Below, piece after piece: positions 11,656 through 23,257 of a DNA stretch of 64,000 nt. The notes under the pieces were generated by a model that worked only from the letters and a program-made list of their open reading frames with translations, searched no databases and was not told the origin of the DNA. How positions within the stretch are numbered: position 1 is the first letter of the stretch; each line of letters opens with the position of its first letter. The position numbers and the translations under genes are program-made. Source of the DNA: Gonapodya sp. JEL0774 (taxonomy: Eukaryota > Monoblepharomycota > Monoblepharidomycetes > Monoblepharidales > Gonapodyaceae); contig JADIIX010000047.1 of the NCBI GenBank assembly GCA_027604505.1, forward strand, positions 93,314 through 157,313, read 5' to 3'.

Positions 11656-13529
11656 ATGCCGCGAGATTGGCGATCTCCACGCCGATCTCCGTCCCCCCCG
11701 GTTCCTTCACTTGCACGTGCGCGCCGCTCTGCTGCCTCCTCCCACGATCCCGAATCGTTGCGCAAGCGTGCCCAAATCCTTGCCCGGGAGACCGAAAAGC
11801 GCAGACGGTGAGCGATCTCACTGCGATACTCTTTGAGCTGATTGCTGACATACCAAGAATGTGACTTACTCTAAATCATGCAATTGCCGGGTGAGACAGT
11901 GTCCTTCTCGCGCGCGCTCACGAAGCCCGTCTCTTGGATATCCGGGACCGAGAAGAGGCAGCGAGAGAGCGAAAGAGGATAGCTCAAGGGCGGACAGAAT
12001 GGTTTCGAAACGTGCAGGAGGAGGAGAGAAGGCGGCGGGCCCTCGGACAAAGGAAACAATCGAAACAGGATGTCAACCGTTCCCCAGACAAACAGCGCGC
12101 AAACCCCAAGCTATGTGGGACCAATGTCCCTGGGGTACAACCGACAAAGCAAAATGAAATTATTGTGGATTGCCAGTGGGTCACTCAACCCATGGAAGTC
12201 ACGGAACTAATGACCAATCCAACCACCGTTCCACCATCGCCACCGTCAACCCAACCACCTGACGAACTTCAATCCCCCCGAGCTCTTCCTTACAATGTGG
12301 ACTCTAGACTGAAGCAAGTTGAAATCGGCAGACGTATCTCTGGGAGGCCGGCAATTGTGGCGGTCGACCCAACTCCGACTCCTTTCAGAAGCCGAAACCT
12401 TTCACAGCACACTAAGGAAGTGGCCAGCAGTAAAAATGCGTCACTTAAGTCTGCAGGACCGTCTCCTCTCAATAGCAACACCTCAAATGAAACCCCGGCC
12501 TCGCATTTACCAATCCCGGCTCGACGCCTCCGCCGGTGCACCTTACGCTTAGGCTCAGCCGCCTCATTACCAGAAAAAGTTATTTCTTGCGAGTCAGCTC
12601 AACCGACATTGTCGGCTGTAGACTGGGGGGCAGAATTTCGCTTACTGTCTGGTTTCCCACCACCTCCCGTGAGGGCAAAATCTGGACCACCGAGATTGGA
12701 ACGTCAAAAGCGACATCTTGACACCGAAGGGGCTAACACTCGTGGGAAACCCACGGACATCGTTTCTCAAAGTGGTGTGCTTTTAGACTCTCCTTGTCAA
12801 CCGATCTCGTCGAACATTCCGTCCTCAGCTCTGGACAAGCTGCATAGCTCTTTGCCTTCTTCGGTCTTTCTGAGTTCCAGTTTGATAGAGAAAGTAACCT
12901 CGCCCGACTGGACAATTGGTTATCACCAGTCGGAACGCCAACCCGTGCCTCCACAAGGAATCGGACCCTCAAATAACTCGTTGCAACGGAAGCGCCACGA
13001 CCATACCTGCAACAAGTCTATACCCCCTCCGTCCATGTTTCGCACTCCCGAAAAGTCTGGTGGCTCACACACGTTTCCGCCAGCTTCGCTCACCGCGTCT
13101 CTTCCGAGTCTCCACCACAATGCCTCCTCTTCGAAAAGAGCGCACTTCAAGCCGCCACCAGAGCAGTACAGCATGACCAGGCGTAATGTATCCCAGACAA
13201 CCGCAAGCAGGATCCTCACCAGCCCTCAACCTCTGCAATATGAGCTGGATCAGCCCTTACTCCCACATTTTTTGCGAATGCCAATATTATATGAACAGAG
13301 CGCACGCGCGTCTGTCTCACTGCCAGTTTGCTCACCCCACTCACAGATGAACCAACGACAAGGTACTATATGGATAGAAGATCCAATGACACTAGGATGG
13401 GACAGCTTCCCACCTCCTGCGTCTGAGGTTCCAGTGCCACACCCACATCCCACACAAAATGGTAGTTTTAGGGCACACCAGAAGAACTGGAGACCTCACA
13501 ACTGGGGCTCTGCAGGGGTTATGGTATAA
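11656..13529 (+). CDS. Unrecognised basic/disordered protein, 593 residues
   Basis: Two exons (11656-11807 and 11900-13529) join in phase through a 92 bp intron. The first ~50 residues are Arg/Pro/Ser-rich. A charged amphipathic helix spans the junction (AHEARLLDIRDREEAARER and a following Arg/Glu stretch), likely a single helix or short coiled coil. The remaining ~480 residues are low in order, rich in Ser, Pro and Thr, with a few aromatic clusters near the C-terminus (WIEDPMTLGWDSF; WRPHNWG). I do not recognise the family and see no enzyme motif, signal peptide or membrane segment. It lies head-to-tail between AOS1 and an OCRE-FHA protein, spaced 203 and 174 bp. An in-frame ATG at 11611 would add 15 residues. 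Nuclear location is a guess from composition. Confidence 0.7.
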
Positions 13530-13703
13530 ATTCAATAGCTCTCATTTATGTTTTCATGACGGATATCCAATGCCATAAATTTATTCAGGTGTCTGCGTCT
13601 GTCGTGGCTTCACTACATGTTCCTGAGGAGGAGGACACTGGAAACAGCGACGGAACTGCGAATCACCGAGTGATGGACTGATGAAAATAGCATCAAAATT
13701 CCA

Positions 13704-15102
13704 ATGATTGAAGGAAAAACGATCGCCGAAGAAAAGGCAAACGACTGGAGTCGTCCAGACACCCCAGAAGAGGGAGAGCTATCGGACCCGGGTACTGATG
13801 TCTCAGAGAGCTTCAAGAGAGTAGAACCAGAATACGTCCATCGATACGATCCTCCGTCGGGTTATACGCTCACGACGGATGGCCGATATTACACGGACAA
13901 AAACGGATTTTACTACTTCGACACCTACACGTGCACCTATTCCTACTATGATGCAGCAACGGGAGGGTATATTACTCTTCAAAACACTGTGACCACTGAG
14001 AACCCGGTGGACTCGCCCACCGCAGAGCCCACCGCAGAAATTGAGGATAACGACGACGCACCCTCGTGTCCACCCCTCCGGCTCATCGTTCGCTCTAGTG
14101 GTGTCCTTGAGCGGCGTGCTGTCATTAACGTAGAGAATCAAATGAGTTTCGGAAGGGATCGCTGGGATCGAAGGGTCCGACTGAAAGAGATGGCGGTGAG
14201 CGACGCGAGGGTGGAGCATTGGCGTTTCTCGATTTGACGCACTGAAGAAGGCTATGTTGTTTTTGTGTCTGGGAGAGGCGTTTGTATCCTACAGGGTGAA
14301 GGGGAGTCGGAATGTGGTGAAAATCCTCATTCCTTGCGTTTCCACCCTTCAACAGGTCTCCAAGTTCCATTGTTCAATTTTTTTCTCAGAAGACCTTCTC
14401 CCTCAACCGGATATCCTGGCTGCCCTGAGCTCTGCATCCAGTCAAACTCAGAACACCAAATCCGGTTATAAAGCACCCTCTCCTTACTCTCTCATCGATC
14501 ACGGATCAACACACGGAACTTTTCTCAACGGCACTCGTATAAGCGCTGCAAAGACGGCGTCAATTCCTGTCCGACTCTCGCATGGGGACATTATCGAAGT
14601 CGGTTCCACCGAATTCCTGGTTCACTGGCATGGTTATGCAGCGAATGCAGGTTGCAGCAAGTGTGCTGGGGAGGGCATTAAGATCGTTGAGCCAGAAGAG
14701 GCGACTGCAAAGGTAGCAGGGGGGGGAGCCAGTCGCAGCGGTTCGTCTCGGCGAGACGCTCGTCTGGACAAAACACGAAGAGCGTACAAACCAGCCCGTG
14801 GAGAGTCGCCTGGCAAAACAAACTGGCCTGGAGTGGCGGTAGATGGCCGATCCGCACTGCCCACCTCTGCCGGTCCCCATTCATCATCACCCAATTCCTC
14901 TCAACCTGGGAAATACGTAGACCGTGCTCGGTTGCGACGTGAATTGCACCCGGAGGACTCTGCTTATATGAGGCAAGTGGAAGAAGAGAAGCGGCGACTC
15001 CGTGAAGCGGTGATGGGAAGCGGGGACGACGAATCGCGAACTCCCGAACAAACTGTCGTGGTGCAAACGCGGATAGGCCTGGGCTTCGGTCGCGATTTAT
15101 GA
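13704..15102 (+). CDS. OCRE and FHA domain protein, AGGF1-like
   Basis: Two exons (13704-14195, 14356-15102) give 412 residues. The OCRE domain lies at about residues 45-95, with aromatic octamer-type spacing: YDPPSGYTLTTDGRYYTD, GFYYFDT, YSYYDAATGGYI. An FHA domain follows, split by the 160 bp intron: SFGRDRW before it, then VSKFHCSIFF, SLIDHGSTHGTFLNG and GDIIEVGSTEFLVHWHG after it. The key FHA residues (Gly-Arg, Ser-x-x-His, the asparagine of the final NG) are present, so phosphothreonine binding is likely. The C-terminus has a charged helix and ends in RIGLGFGRDL. This domain order matches animal AGGF1 (VG5Q) and related RNA-processing factors, but the G-patch expected after the FHA domain is absent or reduced to the last few residues. 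A nuclear mRNA-processing role is inference from family. Confidence 0.85.
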
Positions 15103-15193
15103 AATATATTCAGAAATATCAGTATTTGATGGTAATGCAGTGGAATCATGTATAATGTTACGTCAAATCATGGCAGGTCATTTTGCAGAACGA
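15103..15193. other. Short convergent intergenic region
   Basis: Only about 90 bp separate the stop of the OCRE-FHA gene from the stop of the choline-transporter-like gene on the other strand. It is AT-rich and probably carries both polyadenylation signals. No other signal is seen. Confidence 0.7.
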
Positions 15194-17871
15194 TCACGTC
15201 TCCCCAACCACCGGCTGATCCTTTTTGTGCTTATTCAAGAAGTCTTTCAGCGACGCAGGCATATAGTACGGCCTTTGCGAGGAGCCATCGTTTCTCTCTG
15301 AGTCTTCGCCTGGAAAGAGGAAGGGGGAGCTCAGTCAGAATAAGAAAGCAAAAATGTGAACGTCAGCCGATTTCTCACAGAAGCACACAAAGAGAGTATC
15401 AACCGTCATATCAAAAACGCTAAAGAAACCGGAGGCGATGAAGTATGCGGAAATGAAAATGATCTGTTCGGGGATGGTGTTAATCAAAAGTGCAACCCTG
15501 TTACGCTCCTAAAGTCATCGAGTTTCGTGCTCTCACCAACAGCGGCACCGCATACACATCGGAATTGCCAACGGAATTCCGCACGAGAATCCACACTCCA
15601 AACACAGTCGTCGCACTTGCCACCGCAATCTTTCCGAGGAACACGATCAAGGCGGTGATTCCATCCACAACGACCAGCCTGTTTGGGAAGCATCGTTCAC
15701 GCAACGCTTTTAATTCCCAAGTGCATGCTGCGCCGTGTGAGGAAATACGCACCTGAAAGCGTTCCGGAGGATCAAATCCCACGCTGCTTCGGCACTCACG
15801 CAGTAGCTCTTTCCATACACAGCAATCTCGACATACGCCCTCACGTTGACCACCTTTACGATTTTCTCGATCACAGCACAACAACATTGCAAGCAGCATA
15901 CAATGTACTGAGCGATCTTGTTCTGCGACTTTTTCGCGTCTGCGTAGAGTTTGGCCAGCACGAGCCGAACGAGCGACAAAAGAGCGAGCACGAGAGATCC
16001 GATCGCAGCCGAGCCGAGGGAGTATCGGGTGCAGCGTGAGAGGGATTGTAGGAAGGTGAACGTTGGTAACTGCGATTTGTCCCGGGTCCAGTACCACGTT
16101 GAGATGGCTCCGGCGACTGTGATTTGTCCGATCGCAAGAACTTCAGAAAATAATTATGATGTTTTGAGCTCATTGGCCGTTTGAGAGTGTCCTCTTTTGC
16201 CAAGCTCACCGAAATACGTCAACCAAAACATTCCCAGAACATAGTAAATTTCGAACCACCTGAGAACCCTGTTTGCACAACGATTTGGGAACAAAACACA
16301 TCGTCTGATTTTGCTCTCTTTACACACACGCACAGTTTCAACCTTTCCGAACTCACGTGCTTGGTTGGAACACCTTAGAGTACCCCTTGGTGACTCCACT
16401 TGCGAGGTCCTGAGCGGTCACTGCGATAACATCACCCGACGTGGAGAGGAGAGCGTAAATCCATATGCACCACGCGCATATGCCAACGAGGAGTATGTAT
16501 TTGAAGACGGGCCAGACGAGACACATGGGGACGGCGCGGAGAGCTCTGAGGAAAACAAGAAAAGAATTCGATGCATACCTCCGTTGTGAATGAGAAAAAT
16601 GAACAACTCACTTTGCGGCCTCTTGGATTAAGTTGACTGCGAGGCCGATCCTCTTTCGTGCCCATACCAATAAGAAAAACAGGACAAACGCGACCACCGC
16701 GCACGCAATCGCCAGCGCGAGCAGCAAGTTTTGATTGTACACGTTCGATCTGACAAAGTCCTGTACCTTGTACGAGAGTTGATCGTTGGCTGCGATGCCG
16801 ACGATGGGCCAGGATCGACCCTGGACGTACACCTGGTAGTAGGCCCAGCCGAGGTATCCCGCGATCGCGGTCACAAGGCCTTGGCCCGCTAAGATGGTCA
16901 TCCATACGAATGCGGACGTGAAAAGCTGCATGATGACGAGCCAGACGAATGAGATGCCGATTGCGACTCCGGCGGAGCTGTGTTAGTGAGTGTGAAATGG
17001 GATAGTTTGAAAAGGGGAAAGTAATTTGCAGAGTGAGGTTAAAGTCACAGCTCACATGAGAATGTACTTCCAGGTCAGTTGGATATCCTGGAATATGATT
17101 GCCACTGTTTCCCTGGCGCTTAAGTCGACAAACACTGCTTGGTACAGGGCATCACTTGAGGATGAGTTGGATGCAGATGCTGGTACGGTGATATTCATAA
17201 AAGCAAGTGCTTGGATGATTGCAGAGATGTCCGAAGGAACGCAACGGTTCAATACTGTAAATCGCAGGGGAGGTGATGGTGACGTTGAGGAACCCCATGG
17301 CGTTGCAACGTCGAGAACGTCTCCCCCACAGAAAATGCAAACGCACCAGAGGTAGTGCTGTACATGGGGAAGCATTTGCCAGTGGCAACTTGTTGCAGTC
17401 TTGCACTGTTGTCAGAACCTGGTGTCACACCGTACGCGCAAATGATGTTGGCCAGCCCGATGGGAGATATCGGATCCACACAGCTCTCCACACATTGACG
17501 AGGTGTCGAAAAATTTGCAGGGTTCCAGTAATAGAGGTTCGGTTTGGACGTCATGTCGGTAGAGCCAGAGTTTGTGCCGCACAGGTTGCCCGCAGAATCG
17601 TAGCCGTACCGTAACCTGTCAAAACGGCGCGATTCCCGCCCCAGAACCGACGTAGGATGGTGACGAATCGATGATTGTATTGAAATACGATGTGATGAAT
17701 TTCGCACCTGTTCAAATCCCCTTTCTGGATCGCGACGATTCCGATTGCAACCATGCCCCCGATGAAGAGGATGAAGAGGAGCAGCCAAAAGATGTCCTGG
17801 CATCTTCTGCCCTTCTTCTGGACTCCAGGATCTGTATCATACTGCGGCTTTTCGTCTCCAACACGCGGCAT
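15194..17871 (-). CDS. Choline transporter-like protein (SLC44/Pns1 family)
   Basis: This is a multi-exon polytopic membrane protein. The start (MPRVGDEKPQYD, 17871) is followed by a cytosolic tail and TM1 (FWLLLFILFIGGMVAIGIVA). A large Cys-rich extracellular loop comes next (about 17560-17300; RYGYDSAGNLCG, CVESCVDP, CFPMY), then further hydrophobic segments (16930-16610; 16560-16440). The diagnostic SLC44 core includes WTRDKSQLPT, SLGSAAIGSLV, CLQCCCAVIEK, NVRAYVEIAVYGKSYC and the next TM. The C-terminus is the family tail NDGSSQRPYYMPASL before the stop complementing 15194-15196. Family members sit in the plasma membrane or mitochondria, and some carry choline or ethanolamine; substrate is not shown here. 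The gene is divergent from DNAAF6 across a 134 bp shared promoter. Confidence 0.9.
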
Positions 17872-18005
17872 CTTTTCTGCTCGGATCACTCGATATTTTC
17901 GATGTGGCTCATCACATAACTGCTGTGGCCTCGCCCCGGGCGCACATCGCCCCACCAACCCCACTCGTTTCTTCTGTTGTCTTCAGGTCCAGAATCAAAA
18001 ATTCA

Positions 18006-18989
18006 ATGAACTCGTTTGAAACTCTCGAGGCGCTCAGAAATCTGCTGGTGCCCGAGGAAGCGGCGTCAAACCCGAAACCGCCATCGCGAAGAGCTGCGGT
18101 GCGTTGCCCGATATTGAAGACCTTGAGCGCCCCGCCCTCCATCGCTCACCTAATCCCCCATCCACCAACCTCTTACACCCCAATTTTCTCACGCATAACC
18201 CAAAAGAATCCCAACGCCCATCTCTCCCCGGCTTCCATCGGCCCCCCGTCCTCCCCCGCCTCCAGAAGCAGCACCTCGTCGAAGAAATCCAAACGGGACA
18301 TTCGACAGGATATGAGCATATGGGATGACGATGAGATCGAAGATGTGGTCGATGCGGTGAAGGACGAGGTGCTTTTGGATCCGAGGGAGAGGCCGACGTG
18401 AGCTGCGGCGGTCTTTTTGCTGGTTGAGTCGTCACCGACACTCATCTCCTACTGTCTCGTCGGTTGTTTTTCGGTTTTTGTACTAAAAAGCTATGATATT
18501 CGATACAGGCAGAATGTGGACAGTGCGGACGTCTTCTTGGGCATGTCGGGCAAGGCCAACTCGTCCATGCACGCAGACGAAATGGTGGTGGAGGTAGACT
18601 TGCCGGCCGTGCAAGCCGTCAAGGAGCTCGAGATTGAGGTGCAAGATACGCTCGTTGACATCCGATCGCAGAAATAGTGAGTTATTGCTGTTGGTGTTGC
18701 CGTCTCTCTGCGTGGTTCTGTTCCCACCAATACCCCTTACGCCGTATGTGGTGCGCAAAACACAAAACATGTACCAATCGACCCCTCAATGCCTGCCCAC
18801 CACCCACCTCCCTGCTCCCCCCCCCTCTCCCGGCCCCCCCCCCTGCCCCCCCTCCCTTCCCCCCCTCTCTCCGCCAGCCGCCTTCATCTCCCCCTCCCAA
18901 AGCCCGTCGACGACAAGTCCGCCAAAGCGCGATGGGACACCGGAAAACACGTACTCTCCATCTCACTTCGCATCAAGCCAGAGTTCTAA
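18006..18989 (+). CDS. DNAAF6: Axonemal dynein assembly factor DNAAF6 (PIH1D3)
   Basis: Three exons (18006-18397, 18491-18676, 18878-18989) join in phase to 229 residues, close to the 214 of the human protein. The N-terminus SFETLEALRNLLVPEE resembles the human start. A Ser/Pro linker follows, then the IWDDDEI acidic motif. The PIH1/CS-type domain begins TYDIRYRQNVDSADVFLGM and continues with VVEVDLPAVQ, VQDTLVDIRSQ and LHLPLPKPVD, ending in a beta-strand LSISLRIKPEF. In animals and algae this factor works with HSP90/R2TP co-chaperones in the cytoplasm to pre-assemble outer and inner dynein arms. Its presence means that the organism builds motile flagella. The second intron is extremely C-rich. 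The gene is divergent from SLC44 and convergent to XPA, with 129 bp between the stops. Confidence 0.9.
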
Positions 18990-19118
18990 GGAGTCACGAA
19001 CAACGCCGCACATGCACATAGTACCAACGTACCACACGGGCATGTATATGTACCCACACCCACACGCGCATATTGCATTACATACATAACATGACCAACC
19101 TAAGCAATCCAATTGTTC

Positions 19119-21344
19119 TCAAAACGTGATGATCTCCACCGCCAACCCGCACACGCTACACTCCCTCTTTCCGTCTTCCCGCGGGGGTCCGTACACGTGG
19201 TCGTGCCGGCTGGACTCGGCCAGGTTGCGAGCCCAGGTTGCGGTGCGGGTTTTTTTGCGGAGGTCTGTGGGAGTGGGGGGGGGGGCGCGGGGGTTGGGTT
19301 GAAGGTTTGGTAAGGGTGTGAATGGAAAACGGTAGGTGAAAAGGTGCAATTAATACAAGCGTCATCAAGATGCTCGCGAGGCTCTTTGGGGGGGGAGGGG
19401 GGGAGTTTGGCGGCGATGGACGGCTTGTTCCACCAGGGTGTGCGCTGTTCTGCAGGTCCGCCATTCCGCCAATCCGCCATTCTGCCAATATCTACTCCAC
19501 CGGTTCCCCGTCCTTGCCCTCGGTCCCCATTCCCCGTGAGACCCACCACCAACCCACTCGCCCCCCCTCCCCCCTTCTTGCGCACACGTCCAACCCACCG
19601 TTCAACTTCTGCGTAAACACCTGTTCCTTCTTCGTCTTCTTTTGCGCGTCACGGCGTTCGAATTCCCTGTCCAGGTTCTCCTCCGACCCCCACTTCTCCC
19701 ACGCGAAGGCTTCCACCTGTTCACGGAGGTAGAGGAACATGTTGGACCAGGTGTTTTTGCTGGTCGTGGAGGTGGGGGAAGCGGGTGGGTGAGGGAGTAT
19801 GGTTGAGAGGACCGAACGGGCGAAAGAGGGAAGGTGGGTGGGTCGGGGCACTTACTGGGGGTTGGGTTTCTCCCATGTGGGGAGTTTTTCAGAGTCTCGG
19901 AGTTCACCTGGTGACGATTACGATAACCAAAGAGGTAAACCAACGGAGGAATCGCCAACGGTCTTGGTAAACTACCATTGTCACAGCTTGGGAAGCGGCA
20001 TGTGCAACACGGTGTGACCCAGCTATCCGAATAGCAGACCTCATCACCTCGGAATTCAATCTTCCAAGCCTCGCGATCTTGTTCGAGCCCACGCCTATGC
20101 CGTGCCCTCATTCCGGCCTTGGCACCCCACCCGTTTGACCGCTCACCCCATCGGCCGAACCACAAAGCCACCCCTCGCCCGCAACCCCCCCCCCCCAGCC
20201 ACAACCCAAACCAACTCACTCTCGGTCAGCAAGTAATCCTCCCTACACTCTGTCTTTGTTAGCAAGCTGTACTTTTCTGGTTTGGCCTTTTTACAGTTCC
20301 TGCACACATTGAGGTGGAAGAAGCGCTGGATGATCTTGTCGAGTTCCAGGGAGCCACAGTCCCTACAGCGGGGGTTCTCCGAGAGGGGAAGCTGGATGGC
20401 TTGGAGCGGAGGGGTGGGGCGGGGGAGAAGATGAATAGGGGAATACAGGGATGGATCAGATGTGGGAGTTTGATGTGGTGGGAATTCCGAGATGCGGGTA
20501 CCAATTATTCAAAAGAAGACCTCCAGCCAACTTCCACAAACATCATCAAGGGGGACGGGTGAGTAAGAAAGGTTTTCGGCGTTGTGGAGGGTTTCACCAT
20601 TACGTTCCTCAATCTGTGTCAAAACACTCGAGCTCCAACCCTTCCCACATCCTGCAGAACCCGCCCAATCCCTCCCACTCCACGAGCCCCGACACCCTCG
20701 AACCGTCTGAGCCCTCACGACCGCGCCCAACTCAACTCACGCGGATCATCGACCACCTCCCTGTCCATCAACCTCGCCCTCTTCGCAGCGTGGAGGGCCA
20801 AGGCATCGTCCACTGCCGACGTCGCCGACGAGCCAGCCACTCCTGCACCAGCGGGCAGTCCACTGGCCTCGCCCCCGCCACCGCCGAGGTCAGACTCGAC
20901 CAAGAACCCTCCCTTGGTGTCGACCATTTCCGTGAAGTTGTACTCGTAGTAGGACATATACTGGCGCTTGGACCTGCGAGAGGCATTTGGGCGGGGTGGT
21001 GCGGGGTTGGGTGATGGTGTGGGAGGTGCTGCTGGTGCGGGTGTGGGGTGTGCAGGTGGGGTGTGGTGTGTCGAGGTTGAGTTGGCCGTCCCAGTCGCGG
21101 CACCTGCTGCATCGGATCGTAGCACACCAGGTGGCTGAGATCGTGTCTGTGTATCTATCTGTGAAACTTCCCGTCCTCCTTCTCCTCCTTCCCCTCGTTG
21201 TGGTTCCCCTTCCCGTTGGCGCTGAGCAACCCTCGCAGCCCGCACGTCGAGCGCTCGAAGACGCTTTTCCTCGATAGCGGAGAGTTGCGAGGGCGTTAGT
21301 GGCGTGGGACGGGGTGCGGTGTCGGGTGGAGGTGGGGTGGTCAT
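19119..21344 (-). CDS. RAD14: Nucleotide excision repair protein XPA/Rad14
   Basis: Exons on the minus strand rebuild a full XPA. The N-terminal helix (LTPSQLSAIEEKRLRALDVR, about 21300-21235) resembles the RPA-binding region. MVDTKGGFLVESD lies near 20925, followed by a Gly/Ala-rich insert. The C4 zinc finger is at 20255-20375: CRDC, 17 residues, CRNC, the same spacing as human XPA, then KYSLLTKTECREDYLL. Next come ELRDSEKLPTWEKPNP (about 19900), then NMFLYLREQVEAFAWEKWGS with a basic helix (19600-19770). The final exon has HDHVYG and the C-terminal CSVCGLAVE, matching the human CTMCGHE ending; stop at 19119-19121. XPA verifies damage and scaffolds TFIIH and RPA in the nucleus. The ATG at 21344 is preferred. 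An in-frame ATG at 21395 lies inside a dispersed repeat, so it is less likely. Introns are long and homopolymer-rich. Confidence 0.92.
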
Positions 21345-21385
21345 TTTGGAGCCCCGATGGATCGTCGTGCCCTCGAGGACAATCT

Positions 21386-21486
21386 TCGCATTCATTCACG
21401 GACATCACACCCCGAAGTCCCCAATTCTCGACCGGTCATTCGAGCGGAACACAACAGTTACTCAAGAAATTCATCCCGGACACGAT
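21386..21486. repeat. Diverged dispersed repeat, copy 1
   Basis: This stretch shares a chain of matches with 23258-23397: a TTCGCA...TTCAC.GACATCA opening, a CCCC.AAGT block, a core AATTCTCGANCGGTCATTCG (21423-21442) continuing to GGAAC, and a closing ATCC.GGAC..GATA. It lies just upstream of the XPA start. The relation was found by eye and the order of blocks is conserved. Confidence 0.6.
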
Positions 21487-21558
21487 AAAATAAAATGAAT
21501 TGTTCCAAATTTGATGAAGGAACTCCCATGAAGTTCTTTGATGCCATGCGACACATCC

Positions 21559-21690
21559 TCATCTTTGATCGTCGTCACAGCACACATCATTCCCGTCCTT
21601 GTACAGCCGCTCGGTCTGTGACAATTCCCACTCGCCAGGATACTCAGGGTACACAAATTCATGTTTGTACCGGGGCGACGTGTGAGCCAT
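21559..21690 (-). CDS. Possible 43-residue small ORF or isolated exon
   Basis: An ATG complementing 21688-21690 opens a short frame with a coding-like, Tyr/Glu-rich composition (for example HEFVYPEYPGEWELSQTERL). It ends at the TGA complementing 21559-21561. It has no recognised family and no clear partner exons, and lies between XPA and the GST gene. It may be a small protein, the last exon of an unseen gene, or chance. Confidence 0.25.
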   Translation of the reverse strand: MAHTSPRYKHEFVYPEYPGEWELSQTERLYKDGNDVCCDDDQR

Positions 21691-22039
21691 CAGCAATTTG
21701 GGGGAATGGTAAAACAAACATTCGCAAGTAATTCCGACTCTGCGATTGTACTAGATTTTTGAGCCGGTAACAAAGAAAGCAGTTTTGAAAACATGTGGTA
21801 GGATCAAGCTCACATAGATAATCTGTTGCTTCTACTGCTAGGATGACTGACATAAATTGTATCGCTCGAAGTGGATGTTCGTGCAATTTCCAGGTGGATC
21901 ATAAAACGAATACATGGCAAATTAAAGGCACCGTACTCCCCCACAACGCGAAGCACTTGTCCGTCCGATGTCGATTAAATCATCCATATTCGACACAACC
22001 CTATTTACATGTGATAAGCTCGCCCTCGCACAAGAAAAT
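21691..22039. other. Intergenic stretch without a recognised gene
   Basis: About 350 bp upstream of the small ORF and downstream of the GST stop. A plus-strand frame opens at 21843 but runs into the GST antisense. No RNA gene or repeat was recognised. Confidence 0.5.
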
Positions 22040-22937
22040 TCACAAAGCTCCGCTCGCCCTGAAGAACCCATACCGCGGTTTGTCCGCCGTCAGCCCCAAA
22101 TCCACCACCGGACACCCCGCACGTACGAGCTCCTCCTTCCTGCGTGCACTGGGCGTCGCAAATGTGATATCTTCCCAGAGCGCAACATTTCCAAACGCAG
22201 GGTGGTCGAGCACACGGTCAATGTACGCAAAGGCGTTTGGCCACTTGGAGGGGTCCAAGAGCGCCTCTCCTCGACCCCACCTCAGGTTCCGGAAGAAGGC
22301 GCACAGAGCCACCTCGGGCACTAACGGGTCTTTTGTTCCAAACATGAATCCACCGCGATCCTGCATCCCTGGTGTTCCCTGGAGGAGTCCTTCGATGTAC
22401 GTCAGCACGTCTGGGATGTCCACCTGCTCCGCCTTTCGTACTCGCTCCGGGTCGGGCTTCTCTCCAAACGTGACCACCCTTAAAACTCTTTGCGCGAAAT
22501 AAGACCATGTCACGGCGTCCCCGACCCTCGTGTCTGCGTACTCCTCGATCCACCGAGCACGGGCACGGGCCTTGGGGTCTGTCACAGGCGGATAAAGTGG
22601 TGGGCCTTCGGGAAAGGCCTCAGAGATGTACTCGCAGATTGCAGTAGAGTCGCAAACCGTGAAATCGCCGTGGATGAGGACCGGTATTCGCCTGACGGGC
22701 GAAAGCTTTGTGAAAGCGTTGTTTCCCATCCATGGACTGAGCATGCTGCAGGGTAGATGATCCATTTCAATACAACATCTGATCGAGCAAATCGGGGTGC
22801 ACCTTCATAAGAGGATGATCGGAGTATACGTACTCGACTTCCCACTTGATTCCCTTGAGATTCAGAGCATAAACGACCTTGCGGACGTAGGGGCTCAACA
22901 AGGAGCCGACGATGATCACTTTTGGTTTTTCGGACAT
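22040..22937 (-). CDS. Glutathione S-transferase family protein
   Basis: The thioredoxin-fold N-domain begins VIIVGSLLSPYVRKVVYALN and continues after one short intron with PWMGNNAFTKLSPVRRIPVL and the glutathione-contact pattern FTVCDSTAICEYISEAFP. The helical C-domain follows (RARARWIEEYADTRVGD; WPNAFAYIDRVLDHPAF). Length is about 270 residues. The position normally held by the catalytic Tyr/Ser/Cys has Ser-Pro-Tyr (LLSPYVRK), so a Ser or Tyr mechanism is possible. The intron near 22755-22795 is unusually short (about 31-40 bp, depending on acceptor). The ATG at 22935-22937 directly precedes the first beta-strand; an ATG further upstream at 23003 adds residues without family support. The product is presumably cytosolic and used in detoxification or in reduction of small thiol-reactive compounds. 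Confidence 0.85.
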
Positions 22938-23257
22938 GCCCGGAAGCGAGGCAACGTTACTTGGACGAGTCGGTGACGGGCGTAGGTGACGGTCGGCGCC
23001 CAAGTGCGGATCAAGGGAGAGAAAACGTCCGGTGATAGACTTTCGATGTGTACGGATCTTGCCGAGAAGGAATTGCGGAGGGCGCGGGGAACTTTCGGTG
23101 CCGATAAGGTCCTTTGCAACCGAAAAGTCGATTCCGGCCTATGTGTACCTCTTGTTTGGTTCCGGCTTGTCAGTCAAACCACAGCAAGTAAAATGAAATA
23201 TGTACAATCCGCGTCATCACAGCTGATTTGAAGAGAGATAATCCTGCCAGAAGTTTG

